Source: Heliocidaris tuberculata (taxonomy: Eukaryota > Echinodermata > Echinoidea > Camarodonta > Echinometridae). Taken from it: a stretch of DNA of 64,000 nt. The translations under genes were made by a program, and so were the position numbers. This document shows positions 13,263-24,129 of this stretch, one piece after another; positions within the stretch are counted from its first letter, which is position 1, and every line of letters starts with the position of its first letter. A model generated the notes under the pieces. The model saw nothing but the letters and a program-made list of their open reading frames with translations, was not told the origin of the DNA and searched no databases. Location: positions 4,589,177-4,653,176 of the forward strand of contig CM046844.1 in assembly GCA_025618425.1 (NCBI GenBank), given 5' to 3'.

Positions 13263-13500
13263 GTACATAATGAAAACAATACACCGCTTCGCCAGAACCG
13301 ACAGTAAATTACAACTTTCATTTTAGGAATTATGTTTTCCAACATTGGTGAGTTGAATTTATTGTATTTCATTGATATATTAGTGTCAGTATTTGTAAAT
13401 CAAATACTGATTTTGAGTGAATGTTGACTTTCGTGCAGTTGTGTTTGAAAAGTGTTGAGATGTATGACTGTGTCTGAGTGCACACACGAAGTATGCTAAT
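13263..13500 (+). repeat. ~230-bp duplicated block, copy 1
   Basis: It matches 14147-14370 over its length. Shared words are TTCGCCAGAAC, GGTGAGTTGAATTTATTG and TTTTGAGTGAATGTTG. No gene is seen in it. Confidence 0.75.
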
Positions 13501-14146
13501 GTCGTTATGAATGCTTGTTGCTGAAGACCGGAAGTTGGTCTTGGCAAAGATGGCTTTGTTAGGGACTTGCATAAATTTTTCACTTTCAGATATCTAAAAT
13601 AAAATACATATCATTGGAAAGAGCTCACTTTCAATATTATTTTAAGCCATACACCAAGAAATAACTCCTCTCCGTTGCAGAGTTATGCCAATTTATAGAC
13701 CCCCAAAACACCACTAAATTATGACATTTTTTATACATAACTTAGCATACCAAAATTGTGATTTTGTGTACACAGCATAACATACATTTACATGCAGAGT
13801 GTATGGAGCATAATGTGCATTCACTGTGCTCATACCTGAAAAGTGTTGTAGAGTATACTATGATCTAATGTACACATGTATTTTATTTAATACTATGTCT
13901 TGGTGTTTTCACTCCAATTTAATAAAGACTGATATGTTTTGTTTTCTTTTTAAAAAATTTTAAAAATTTTGTCCACAAAGAAACTCGGTATCGCGCGCAC
14001 ACATCGATCTCTACAATCGCGCACGTGGGAAAATCAGGACTTATACATGTGCGCGATAGGGACCAAATTTTCAACTGCCAAATTTTTTGGGGGGAGATGT
14101 CAGCACTCTCTGCGATCAGGAAATGTAAACAATGACTTGCGATACC

Positions 14147-14370
14147 CCGTTTCGCCAGAACTGACGGTAAATTACGGATTTCATTTTTGGATTTATCTTT
14201 TCCAACATCGGTGAGTTGAATTTATTGCATTTCATGGATATTTCGGTGTCGGATTTTTGTAAATTAAATGCCAATTTTGAGTGAATGTTGGTGACTTTTG
14301 TGCAGTGGTGTTTGAAAGTGTTGAGGTGTATGACTAGAGTCTACAAACGAAGTATAGTAAAGTCGCTATG
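14147..14370 (+). repeat. ~230-bp duplicated block, copy 2
   Basis: Diverged direct duplicate of 13263-13500, about 0.9 kb away. Confidence 0.75.
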
Positions 14371-14549
14371 TGTGGTTAAAACGTAAGAGTATCTTATAAG
14401 AAATGAGTTGTGAGGTAAAATACAAATTGTTTATTCAATATCAAAACAACTTAATTTCATTATTTCTTGTTCTTATTCCCACTCTAGACAAATTGTAAGT
14501 AGGTGAGTGGCCTCTACCTGAGACTAAGTGGTGCTAGTTTTGACAAAGA

Positions 14550-14637
14550 TGATGGACAGAAATAGTTGTGTTGAAAGACTTTGTAAATGTAGCTGATGGA
14601 CAGAAATAGTTGTGTTGAAAGACTTTGTAAATGTAGC
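14550..14637 (+). repeat. Two-copy ~44-bp tandem duplication
   Basis: The unit ATGGACAGAAATAGTTGTGT and onward to TGTAAATGTAGCTG occurs twice in a row and the copies look identical. Confidence 0.85.
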
Positions 14638-16980
14638 TGTCTGATGTTTTCTCATAACAATGAAACAAAAAACACTATTTAATATATTGCTGATGTGATT
14701 CTAAATAAACATATTTAATTGTTGAATATCACACATGCCCAACCATATTTATCCTTAATTATAAATAAATTTTAGAAAATGCAAAAGAAAAGAGTGGATG
14801 AAATTATAAAATGCGAAGAATAAAAACATATCTACTGTACTTCTTCAAATCATTCAGTGTATTTCTAACAAAAATCAACCCTGCAAGTAGACAAAGAAGT
14901 ACATAATTGATTAAAAGATTGTGATATAAAACTCATTTCAATAAATTGAAAAGATAAATCTCATTCTCAGAGGCAAATAAAAACCACAAAAACAATTGTC
15001 CAATAATCAAACTGGCAAGAAGCACTCAACAATACCAAGGATTAAAACTAAAGAAAATAAGTCCATTCTGAACTTCTGAAGCCTAATTCCAAGGAAAGTA
15101 ATTTAACATCCAAAAACAAAAATAGAACATATATGTTTATCTCAAAATAGTAAAAATAATATTCTTTTACATATTTTCCATAGAGATATTGCAAGAATAT
15201 TTCGGTTGGGAACGATGAAAAGTAAGGTAAAATCGTTCATATCGACTCGGCACAATTACAGCAGAGCAACGACACCCGCCAGCATAGGCTGTGAGCCCTG
15301 CCGTGGGGAATTGCCGGGCTCAAGATCGCGACAAAACCACATGCACACACAGGCGTTTGACCCGCCAGTGCAAGCATTTTCTTCTGTCCACTGCCCCGGG
15401 ATCTATCGGGTGATAATCGAATGTTATTCTGGGGATAGGAAATGTGGTTTTTAACAAACATTTATCGTGTCACACCTAGTTTTTTTGTCACAACTTTCCA
15501 TAGGCGATTTTGAGTAAGCCAATATGGGGCACCCTCTAGCAGTTTTGCAAGTCGCTAGCTTTGTGAAACACTTGCCCGACAAGTTGAGAGAGGGTGTCGA
15601 AACGTCGCTGGAAACAACCCCCAGCCCACTCGCGTATCGGAACCATTCGGGGCCACTTGAGATTACGTAGCCTGCTGAATGTGCAGCCTGCTGTAATAAT
15701 CCTAACCAAAACATAATAAATATCAAGGTAAAATTGGAACATCACTTACCAACACGTTGCCTTGGGTCTACTCTTGAATTTGATGTGAAGTTTCTGCACT
15801 CGGGTATTGAAAAAGATGAATTTTGGAGCTTGAAAGTTGTCTGCCGTGACTGGGCTGAGGTAACAGTTGATTGTACCGTTTTTACATATTTTGCTGCCCT
15901 CTTGTGCCCGATATACAAGATTACTTTTCGGGGTACCGTGGTATGAGCCGCCGCTTGTAAATTCATCATTTAGACAATTTTTTGCATATAATTCAATAAT
16001 TTACCTTGTCAAACAATTATTTATATGAAATTTTTTTAGAATGAGTACAGATATTTATGAGTAATAATTTTCATGTTTTTAGTTTACTTGTTCATAAATG
16101 ATGATTTAACATTATTTACATGTATACATTTGTATTTATCTACTTTTCTTTCAAGTATAAATGATTTCACAATTCACAATATTCATTTATGTGGGGGGGG
16201 GGGGGAGGATTCACTTATCACGATTTATAAATAACGATTGTCACAATATCCAATATCTTTGCTTGACACTGTATCCCTTAAAAGGGAATTGGTAACTTTG
16301 TGGAGGCTTGATTTAATGAATTGTTGAATTTTGATATCTGTATTTTATAATGATGTTCAGAAGGATAAATAAAAAGCCAGGCATAGAAAAGTTTTCAAAT
16401 ATATAATATTATTAAGAAAAAGTGCAATAAGCTTAAATCAACAGATAAATTGCTCAGAAACATTAAACAAAAGCATTATGTATACATGTATAAATAAAAA
16501 AATCCTGACAAATATCATGCTTAGTTACAACAATAGTTTATTTACAGATCCACAAATTTTTCAGCCTCTCCCTCTCCCTTTATCAATTAATTAAGTGGAA
16601 AACCATATAAAAATGATATACAGTATCTTTAAAAATATAACTTCACAAATGGCGCCTCATAACGACAAGGGTCGGCAGTATTTTTTCCCCGTTCGATTTT
16701 CCTATCACGGCCACCATACCACCGTAGAGTAGAGACAGTAGAGACGGCTTGTTTTTGGAAGGTGGTAAGATTCGTCTTTTTTATCATTAAGTTTGAAAAA
16801 TTAATAATTTTACCAGCTAGACCTAGCTTCAATACCTACAATGTAGTCACCCCTCCGGAGTAAATAATTTACTTCATGGTGAGGTAAAAAGCGTGAGTTA
16901 GGTGAAACTTAGTTTCAACATACCCGTAATGTAAGAGGAGTACGAGGTTATAATCATAACCTAGTACATTGGATGAGTGC
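14638..16980. other. No secure gene; CpG-containing stretch at 15.2-15.75 kb
   Basis: Around 15220-15700 CpG is more frequent than in neighbouring DNA, and a consensus donor (GTTG/GTAAGT) reads on the minus strand at 15749-15744 after a 75-codon open frame. This could be a 5' untranslated exon or promoter of CSTF1. I see no family match in either strand. The rest is AT-rich, with a G run at 16193-16205 and an inverted relative of 4380-4520 at 16268-16410. Confidence 0.35.
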
Positions 16981-16984
16981 CCCA

Positions 16985-17794
16985 GCCCACTTATACATGT
17001 ACAAGCTTATCTGAAGATGTAAGCTTGTACTCCAAAATAGCTTTTACGGGTGAATACGCTTCAATAGCTTTTGTGTGTATCAGCAGGCCTTTTTCCAGTC
17101 TAGATCATTCATACATGAGAGGAAAATAATTATTCAAAATTTCACTTTCAACTCTGAATCCCTAAATTGGTGGCACAGTAAGAGTTGAAGAGTCCCGAAT
17201 CCACTCACGGGACCATCGCTATATGGGGCTGTGTCACTTTTGGCCTGTCACGACCTCTAAGTTGAAGAGGTAAAAACATCAATATAATCGGCAATATTTT
17301 GAGAAAATACATGTACATGTACCTCCTTCTACATTTTAGAATGATAGAATATCTAATTTCATGCCAGATCCTTCGATAGGATCTTTATCATCTTGATCAA
17401 GTGAAATTTTCAGGCTTTTTTTGGTCGGTGATCTTGCTCCTCTCCTGCACACATATGGGCAAGATATCCCACGTTTGCCTATGGGAGGCAATTGCTCACG
17501 GTATGAAGGTACATGTAGAGTGTGAGCCACTTATATACAGGTACAAGCTTATCTGAAGATAACCTTGTACTCCAGACTAGCTTTTATGTGTGAATAGGCT
17601 TCAATAGCTTTTGTGTGTATCAGCAGGCCTTTTTCCAGTCTAGATCATTCATACATGAGAGGAAAATAATTATTCAAAATTTCACTTTCAACTCTGAATC
17701 CCTAAATTGGTGGCACAGTAAGAGTTGAAGAGTCCCGAATCCACTCACGGGACCATCGCTATATGGGGCTGTGTCACTTTTGGCCTGTCACGAA
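16985..17794. repeat. Tandem ~540-bp repeat, left block (two units)
   Basis: Two units (about 16985-17253 and 17457-17794) are separated by a 200-bp linker. Shared words include CAATAGCTTTTGTGTGTATC and CTAGATCATTCATACATGAG. The same unit-linker-unit arrangement recurs at 22755-23562 in the same orientation. Confidence 0.8.
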
Positions 17795-17880
17795 TAACGG
17801 GAAGCCATCGGTAAGCTAACGGGAAGGTAACGGTAAGCTACCGGGAAGCCATCGAGACGCTATCAGGAACTTCCCACTGA
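17795..17880 (+). repeat. Short motif array, CGGGAAGCCATCGGTAAGCT type
   Basis: Three to four imperfect ~21-bp units built on CGGGAAG and GGTAAGCTA. The same motif is arrayed at 22568-22670. Confidence 0.65.
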
Positions 17881-18910
17881 GGCTTTTCATAGCTAGCTTT
17901 CCATGGCCTATCGAGAAGGCGCGCACCTGTAACGCGTATGCGCGAATGCCTCATCTCCTTCTTGGCCTGGCGCCGATTATCGATTGCAAACTAAACTCTA
18001 TTTTGAAGTCATAATGGATATTTTAGAACTGCCGCGGCGCGGGTCTTTCAAATATAATTTATTGTGAAGTCACAATGGATAATTCATTTTGACTCGTACC
18101 GTGACGCAATCTACCGGTCATCTGCCCCTAACTTTGAGGTTATGATTATCCCCATATGTTATTCAAGCGAAGGTGATAACAAATTCTTCAAAGATGTATT
18201 TTTAAACACAATATCCCATCGGTGATATTTATTTTTTTCCAATAAAATTTGTTTGGTGTTTTTCCTTCCTTTTAAATCAAGTCAAGATTGTTTTAATTTC
18301 CAATTCTCTGCGTAGTGGGCCTTACCTTTTCCGAGCGGGTATTAACTATTATGATAATAAAGCATTTACATGTACTACCAGAATAATTTAATTGATAAAA
18401 TGATTTTTGAAATCTTCAGTCTCCTGATTGAAGCCATTTCCCGATTTTTATGTTCATGCAAAATCTATTAGTTTGTATACTGTTTGTTTCTCCCTGTTTA
18501 TGAGTGAAAATAATTTTTTTTTTTTTTTGGGGGGGGGGGGGCACGATAAGTTTATATAAGAAATTGTATTTGAAGTCTACTGATAAGTCTCGAACTCTGA
18601 AGTGTGTCCAATCTACAAGTACACATGTTCTGATTGATTAACTCTGTCAATATATAATTTTTATTTTTGTTTCATGTCTCATTCTGTGGATGCAGTGTTG
18701 TGTGAGATGTATTTTTGTTCAGTTTTTGCCTTCCAGTTTGTCGTTTTTAGTTTTTTTTTGTTTTTTAGTTTTACCGAGACTCAAAGACTGACCCTGCAAT
18801 ATGAGGAAGCCGGCTGGATAAGTGGGTAACAATGAAATGCATGTATAAATTTGAGTCCATCCATTATCACCTTGTAATCATATGTAAATGATATGATTGT
18901 TTTGATTCAA

Positions 18911-18953
18911 TAAAACACATACCTCCCCCCCCCCCCCAAAAAAAAAAAAAATA

Positions 18954-18984
<31 letters not shown>

Positions 18985-19029
18985 AAATAAAATGAATAAA
19001 TAAATAAATTTTTAAAAAATAAAAAAAAT
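18911..19029. repeat. Poly-C then A-rich tail tract
   Basis: About 14 C are followed by a long A/AAAT-rich tract just after an AATAAA word (near 18909). The composition resembles the tail of a retroposed copy. A similar tail is at 33103-33230. Confidence 0.5.
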
Positions 19030-19212
19030 GAGTCCAACAAATCTGCGGCCACCAAGAAAACATCAAGGTCTTCAGCTTTGTATGAATATTCCATCTTTTA
19101 CCAAGTCATGATCCATGTTCATTTCATGTGTTACACTTTAGTAAGAGAGCTTAATTTTGCTTTAGCACAATTTACATGTATAAGGTAAGTAATGTCTGAA
19201 CATTTCACGAGA

Positions 19213-19236
19213 TAGTTCCCCACGCGTGGGGAACTA
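19213..19236. other. Perfect 24-bp palindrome
   Basis: The arm TAGTTCCCCACG is followed directly by its exact reverse complement, with ACGCGT at the centre. ACGTGGCCACGT follows at once, itself palindromic. It lies about 560 bases from the candidate first CSTF1 exon. Confidence 0.8.
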
Positions 19237-19799
19237 CGTGGCCACGTTTAGTGAGAATTAAAACTTAGTCTGTGAGTGCCAAGAAAAAAAATGCATACAT
19301 GCCTCGACTTCTTTGCCCTTTCTTCGGGGGGGGGGGGGGGGGAGGTGGGGGGGGGGGGGACTTCCATGTGAGTTGTGACATTTTTGTAGATTTTAAGGGG
19401 ATTTTTAGGGTTTAAAAAAATGTCACAGCCGATGCAAAGCATCACGAGTCCATGAGGACCATGACCAGTGCAATATTATCGATCCATTATTATTGTTATC
19501 ATCTAGTTTCTATATACATGATTGTATACTTGTAGTCGCAAAATAGATCTACAAGTAGGTCTTTGTGTCCGATTGAAAAATATATAGAGTAGACCCCCGC
19601 CCACCCGTATTGTATCAAATGGCATACTACCGCTGAAAGTGATAGCGTCACATGTCAGAGCGTGTGATGCGAAGAAAGGTTGGCAACATGCACTCTGTTT
19701 AGTGAGATTTTACCCAAATTTTAATCGGCATCTCAGAATATCAATATAACGACTTTTTCGGACAGTTAATATCTCATAACATGTTCAGAAATTACTTAC

Positions 19800-19818
19800 C
19801 TTTCGTCTTTCGATGCAT
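19800..19818 (-). CDS. CSTF1: Candidate first coding exon of CSTF1 (MHRKTK)
   Basis: On the minus strand an ATG is followed by five codons (H R K T K) and one base, then a consensus donor AAAG/GTAAGT. Vertebrate CSTF1 starts with M-Y-R-T-K-V, so a short M-H-R-K-T-K exon with a G left over to begin a Val codon is an attractive match. It lies 6.7 kb upstream of the first secure exon. The linking exon, which should encode about 14 residues resembling LKDRQQLYKLIIS, was not convincingly found between them, so this call is tentative. Confidence 0.35.
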
Positions 19819-20696
19819 TTTCAGTATAACATACTTCGTATGACCAAGGAGGCCTAGTACCTCCTTAGTAAGTTGTACGACGAGTACTTCGCAACTATGA
19901 ACAAGTCAAATGCTCTCTCAAGACTCGATCGTATGATCATTGCGCAATATCTTGAACATGTGCAGTCTTAGAATTCAGACGCTATTTTACCCGTTATGAC
20001 TGAGAAAGCTTTATCCCAGCGAACTAAGGTATTCGGTGACTTCAGTTTCAGTTTCGGGTCACTATGATAAATTCTGAAGCACTCTTTTTTGTCTTCGAAT
20101 TTCTTAACCTGCTTGCCTAGTTTAGCTTTGCTACCGAATTTAGAATTTTAGTTCCCTTGTCAAACCAAAGTTCCCCGGTAAAGAATTAAATATTTGAGAG
20201 CTTCACTCTTTCAACTCCAGTGGAAACTCACTATAACAAGGACATTGGGATCATGAAAATTACTTTGTTATATCGGAGCCCTTATTACGATTTTCCACTG
20301 TATTCGATTGGGCTCTCAATCTCACTGGGAGATTTAAAAAAATGAAGGGCACCCCACCTCCCCCCCCCCCCCCCACCCCAAGCAAGCATTACACTCGGAG
20401 TCGATTTATAGTGAATTGGCTTAATGTTTGTTGGCGTCTTACTTTTTGTTGCACCTTTTTTTTTAAACGCCCACTGGTATCGCCCTGCATTTTCATATTC
20501 TTACAAAATAATGTTGGTAAAAGAACGAAATGAAAGGTGCTCGTGTTATATAATAATGTTGCAGCTTCAGAGATTCAAAATGACATTTTCTAAAGGTAGT
20601 TTCGGGCAATTCAGAATTTAATAGTGCCTCAGTTTTCTTTATGCTGATAGTTTCGATCAACAATAAGCCTACATGTTTGTTGGAGAAGAAGAATAG

Positions 20697-20770
20697 ATAT
20701 AGGCATATATACACTGATCTCTACGGAAAGATTTTTTTTCCGTAGAGATCAGTGGCCTATATACACACTT
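20697..20770. other. Perfect-stem hairpin
   Basis: CACTGATCTCTACGGAA and its reverse complement are separated by a ~10-base T-rich loop, and the pairing extends into flanking TATATA segments. It could form a strong hairpin in DNA or RNA; no function is assigned. Confidence 0.7.
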
Positions 20771-22567
20771 TTAAGTGGAAATAATATTCGGTTTTAATAA
20801 ATAAAGAAAACTGAAATACATAAAGAGCTCTGTATCGTGACCAGCTAATTAAATTGGAGGAATTAAAAAGGCAAAATACATCACTGAAGAATTGATATGA
20901 GTGTCGATCGAAGATCAACAGATGCACCGTTTTGCCAACAAGATAGAAATATCTGTAAACGACTGGGGGAAAACACGAATACCGGGATATATTATATCAT
21001 GGCGTAGATTGTATACTGGGATATTTCATGCTCCCGACATTAGAAAAACATGCATATAGTGTCATTCAATAATAGGCTACAAGCACAGTTTCATAATATC
21101 ATATAGTAACTATATTTCCATCGTATCTCCCGAAATAAATATACTTCAAACCGCACAAGTTGAAAATGGGGGTTTACGTTTACCATAAACATGGACCATA
21201 CCATTCAAATGCAGGACTTTTTAATTTTTAACCGAAACATATAATGTAAAAGATAACTATTTTTACAATTTAGTTTTGGACATGAGTAGGCCTATTAAAA
21301 AAAAGAAAGAAAACGAACAAGTAACAACCAAATAATACAAAAGAGAAACAAACAAAACAAAACTCCTGAATAGTATGACTCGATCTGATAGTTCTATGAT
21401 GTTTAGTTATTATTTCCACAATATTATAAATAACTATACCGGTACATTATTTGACCAAACGAAAAATATTATTGTGTGGTTATCAAAAATCATGTAGTGA
21501 TTGCCGCAATAACCACGTCCAGTAATCCTCGAGTCTCTTCGCAAGCAGATATCGGATTGACTTCCGACAATATTCTGATATAAATAAAATGAAATGAATT
21601 TAATTATTCATTGTCCATTCCATACCATGAAGGACACCAATTACTTATACAGGCGGATGTACATGTTTAGAAACTTTGATCTCTGAGGGAACTTTTCTAA
21701 ATGCTATACATTCCTACATATTCAGAATTTCACAAACCTACTGTACAATGTAGCCTAAATTCTCGGCAACGATTAAACAAAATTTGCCACCGTGTTTTAC
21801 TGTTTATAATGCTAATTTCATCCTCATTTCACATCAAAGACTGGTGTTTATGTGAAGACGAAATCTCGGAGAAAATCACCTTCTTAAAAAGTGCTTTCAA
21901 TCCAACATAATCACGTTGCTCCAAACAGTCAACGATCTCATCAGAGAAACGGGCTAGAAGGAATGGAGGTATATATGTATTGATCATTAACTTAATTACA
22001 CGTATTATATTTAGTAGTTATTAAAATATGTATAGCTTACTTGCCTTTCAGGCAAGACAACTACGAAAGCTTTGTCAGTATAGGCTATCGATTACTTGCA
22101 CAACTGGCTGCTATCTGTTTTACTATTCTCGAAGGTAATAGCAACCTACAAAAGTTATGAAGTTTGGATTCATGAGGGCCACAACCACTATGAATCTTCG
22201 TTTGTCAGTAACTTATGACGCTATTTCTCTGATAGTTTTTCTGAGAGATGTGAACGATTAACATCGTAATGCCAAGCTTTGGTACATTCAAACCCTCCAT
22301 CGAAGCCCATATTCGATTAGTTTCCGAATTAGCGTGTGTATTTCTCCCTTAAAAACACACACAAATTCAGTGTGATATATATGCAGCGGAAATCACGCAC
22401 CATATCGAATAGTGCAAGCTAACATGAGTGTGATCACTATAATCACAGATCGAAGAACAATATGGTGGGTTATATGAGGTTTCTCACCATTGTTACGCAC
22501 GCGCGTATTTGAAAAGGTTGCGCGCTATCGGTTCGGTCTCGATGGATGAGAGAAAACGTTTGGCAAA

Positions 22568-22670
22568 CCGCGGGAAGCCAACGGTAAGCTATCGGGAGGC
22601 TAACGGGAGGCTAACGGGAGGCTAGCGGGAAGCCATCGGTGCGCTATCGGGAGCGAACCGAACTTAGCGT
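22568..22670 (+). repeat. Short motif array, CGGGAAGCCATCGGTAAGCT type, second block
   Basis: Units such as CGGGAGGCTAA and CGGGAAGCCATCGGTGCGCT follow one another directly ahead of the second ~540-bp tandem block. It is the counterpart of 17795-17880. Confidence 0.65.
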
Positions 22671-22754
22671 TTCGGGAAGCTCCCGCTTCCCGTAAAGCTC
22701 AAGAGTTAACGGTACGGGAAACGGGACGTCCCGATGCCAAAACTTTTAGACGGT

Positions 22755-23562
22755 AGTGTATGGGCAAGATATCCCACGTTTGCCTATGGGAGGCAATTGC
22801 TCACGGTATGAAGGTAGAGTGTGAGCCACTTATATACAGGTACAAGCTTATCTGAAGATAACCTTGTACTCCAGACTAGCTTTTATGTGTGAATAGGCTT
22901 CAATAGCTTTTGTGTGTATCAGCAGGCCTTTTTCCAGTCTAGATCATTCATACATGAGAGGAAAATAATTATTCAAAATTTCACTTTCAACTCTGAATCC
23001 CTAAATTGGTGGCACAGTAAGAGTTGAAGAGTCCCGAATCCACTCACGGGACCATCGCTATATGGGGCTGTGTCACTTTTGGCCTGTCACAACCTCTAAG
23101 TTGAAGAGGTAAAAACATCAATATAATCGGCAAGATTTTGAGAAAATACATGTACCTCCTTCTACATTTTAGAATGATAGAATATCTAATTTCATGCCAG
23201 ATCCTTCGATAGGATCTTTATCATCTTGATCAAGTGAAATTTTCAGGCTTTTTTTGGTCGGTGATCTTGCTCCTCTCCTGCACACATATGGGCAAGATAT
23301 CACACGCTTGCCTATGGGAGGCAATTGCTCACGGTATGAAGGTAGAGTGTGAGCCACTTATATACAGGTACAAGCTTATCTGAAGATAACCTTGTACTCC
23401 AGACTAGCTTTTATGTGTGAATAGGCTTCAATAGCTTTTGTGTGTATCAGCAGGCCTTTTTCCAGTCTAGATCATTCATACATGAGAGGAAAATAATTAT
23501 TTAGAATTTCACTTTCAATTCTGAATCCCCAAATTTGTGGCACAGTAAGAGTTGAAGAGTCC
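22755..23562. repeat. Tandem ~540-bp repeat, right block (two units)
   Basis: The units at about 22755-23089 and 23290-23562 and the linker between them are nearly identical to the block at 16985-17794. Small open frames inside are shared by the copies and are by-products of the repeat. Confidence 0.8.
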
Positions 23563-24129
23563 CCAAATCAGGTATTCTAGCAAATTTAAGAAAATTAAAT
23601 CTTGCTTAGAGCAATTTTGTTGTCGATTTTTGACTGCTGCAACAGTGAATGTTGGACACAGTCCCAAATAGGCAAGGGCCTATTTTGGAGTGAGTGCGAG
23701 GTTATCTCCAATAACCTCGCATCAGTGTGAGTGCCCTGAATCGGTAATCTAACAAATTAATAAGAAAATTAAACCATGCTTACAGCAATTTTGTTGTCTG
23801 TTTTTGACTACTGCAACAGTGATTGTTTGACAGAGTCCTACAGAGGCAAGGGCCTATGAGTGCCCCCAGCTCTGCAATTGATTTCATCCACAGAATTAAT
23901 GACATCAAAATAGAGTACGTGTTACACTTGGCGCCCCATAGACTTCTAAATCTGGGATTCTAGCATCTTTTTTCTATTATTTTGCATGAAATTACAAGGG
24001 AACCTATGTCTATGACTAACGGATTTTATATTCATTATTCATATTATTATAATAGTATAATGCTGATGCTGAAAAACTTTGCAAAAGGCTTAAGACTTTA
24101 ATAGTTGGCAAGCTCTCGCTCTTCTTAGC
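23563..24129. other. Repeat-derived spacer
   Basis: It holds two diverged copies of a ~170-bp block (near 23570-23700 and 23745-23880) sharing GCAATTTTGTTGTC and TTTTGACT.CTGCAACAGTG, with no gene visible. Confidence 0.5.

Noticed and set aside
15451..15969. Overlapping open frames of 70-91 codons on both strands in a CpG-containing region
   Set aside because: No recognisable domain in any frame. The region may be a promoter or untranslated exon, but coding is unsupported.
17336..17530. 64-codon frame shared with 23169-23357
   Set aside because: Contained in the ~540-bp tandem repeat; identical because the DNA is duplicated, not because the protein is conserved.
18540..18582. Minus-strand stretch reading VDFKYNFLYKLIV after an AG, resembling the missing CSTF1 exon (LKDRQQLYKLIIS) and in phase with the MHRKTK candidate
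   Set aside because: It needs an indel inside the motif, runs straight into a C then A homopolymer and has no splice donor. I was searching for the motif, so a chance match in AT-rich DNA is likely.
16985..23562. Possible LTR retrotransposon with the ~540-bp blocks as LTRs
   Set aside because: The blocks are tandem pairs, lack TG..CA ends, primer-binding site and polypurine tract, and no gag or pol frame lies between them.
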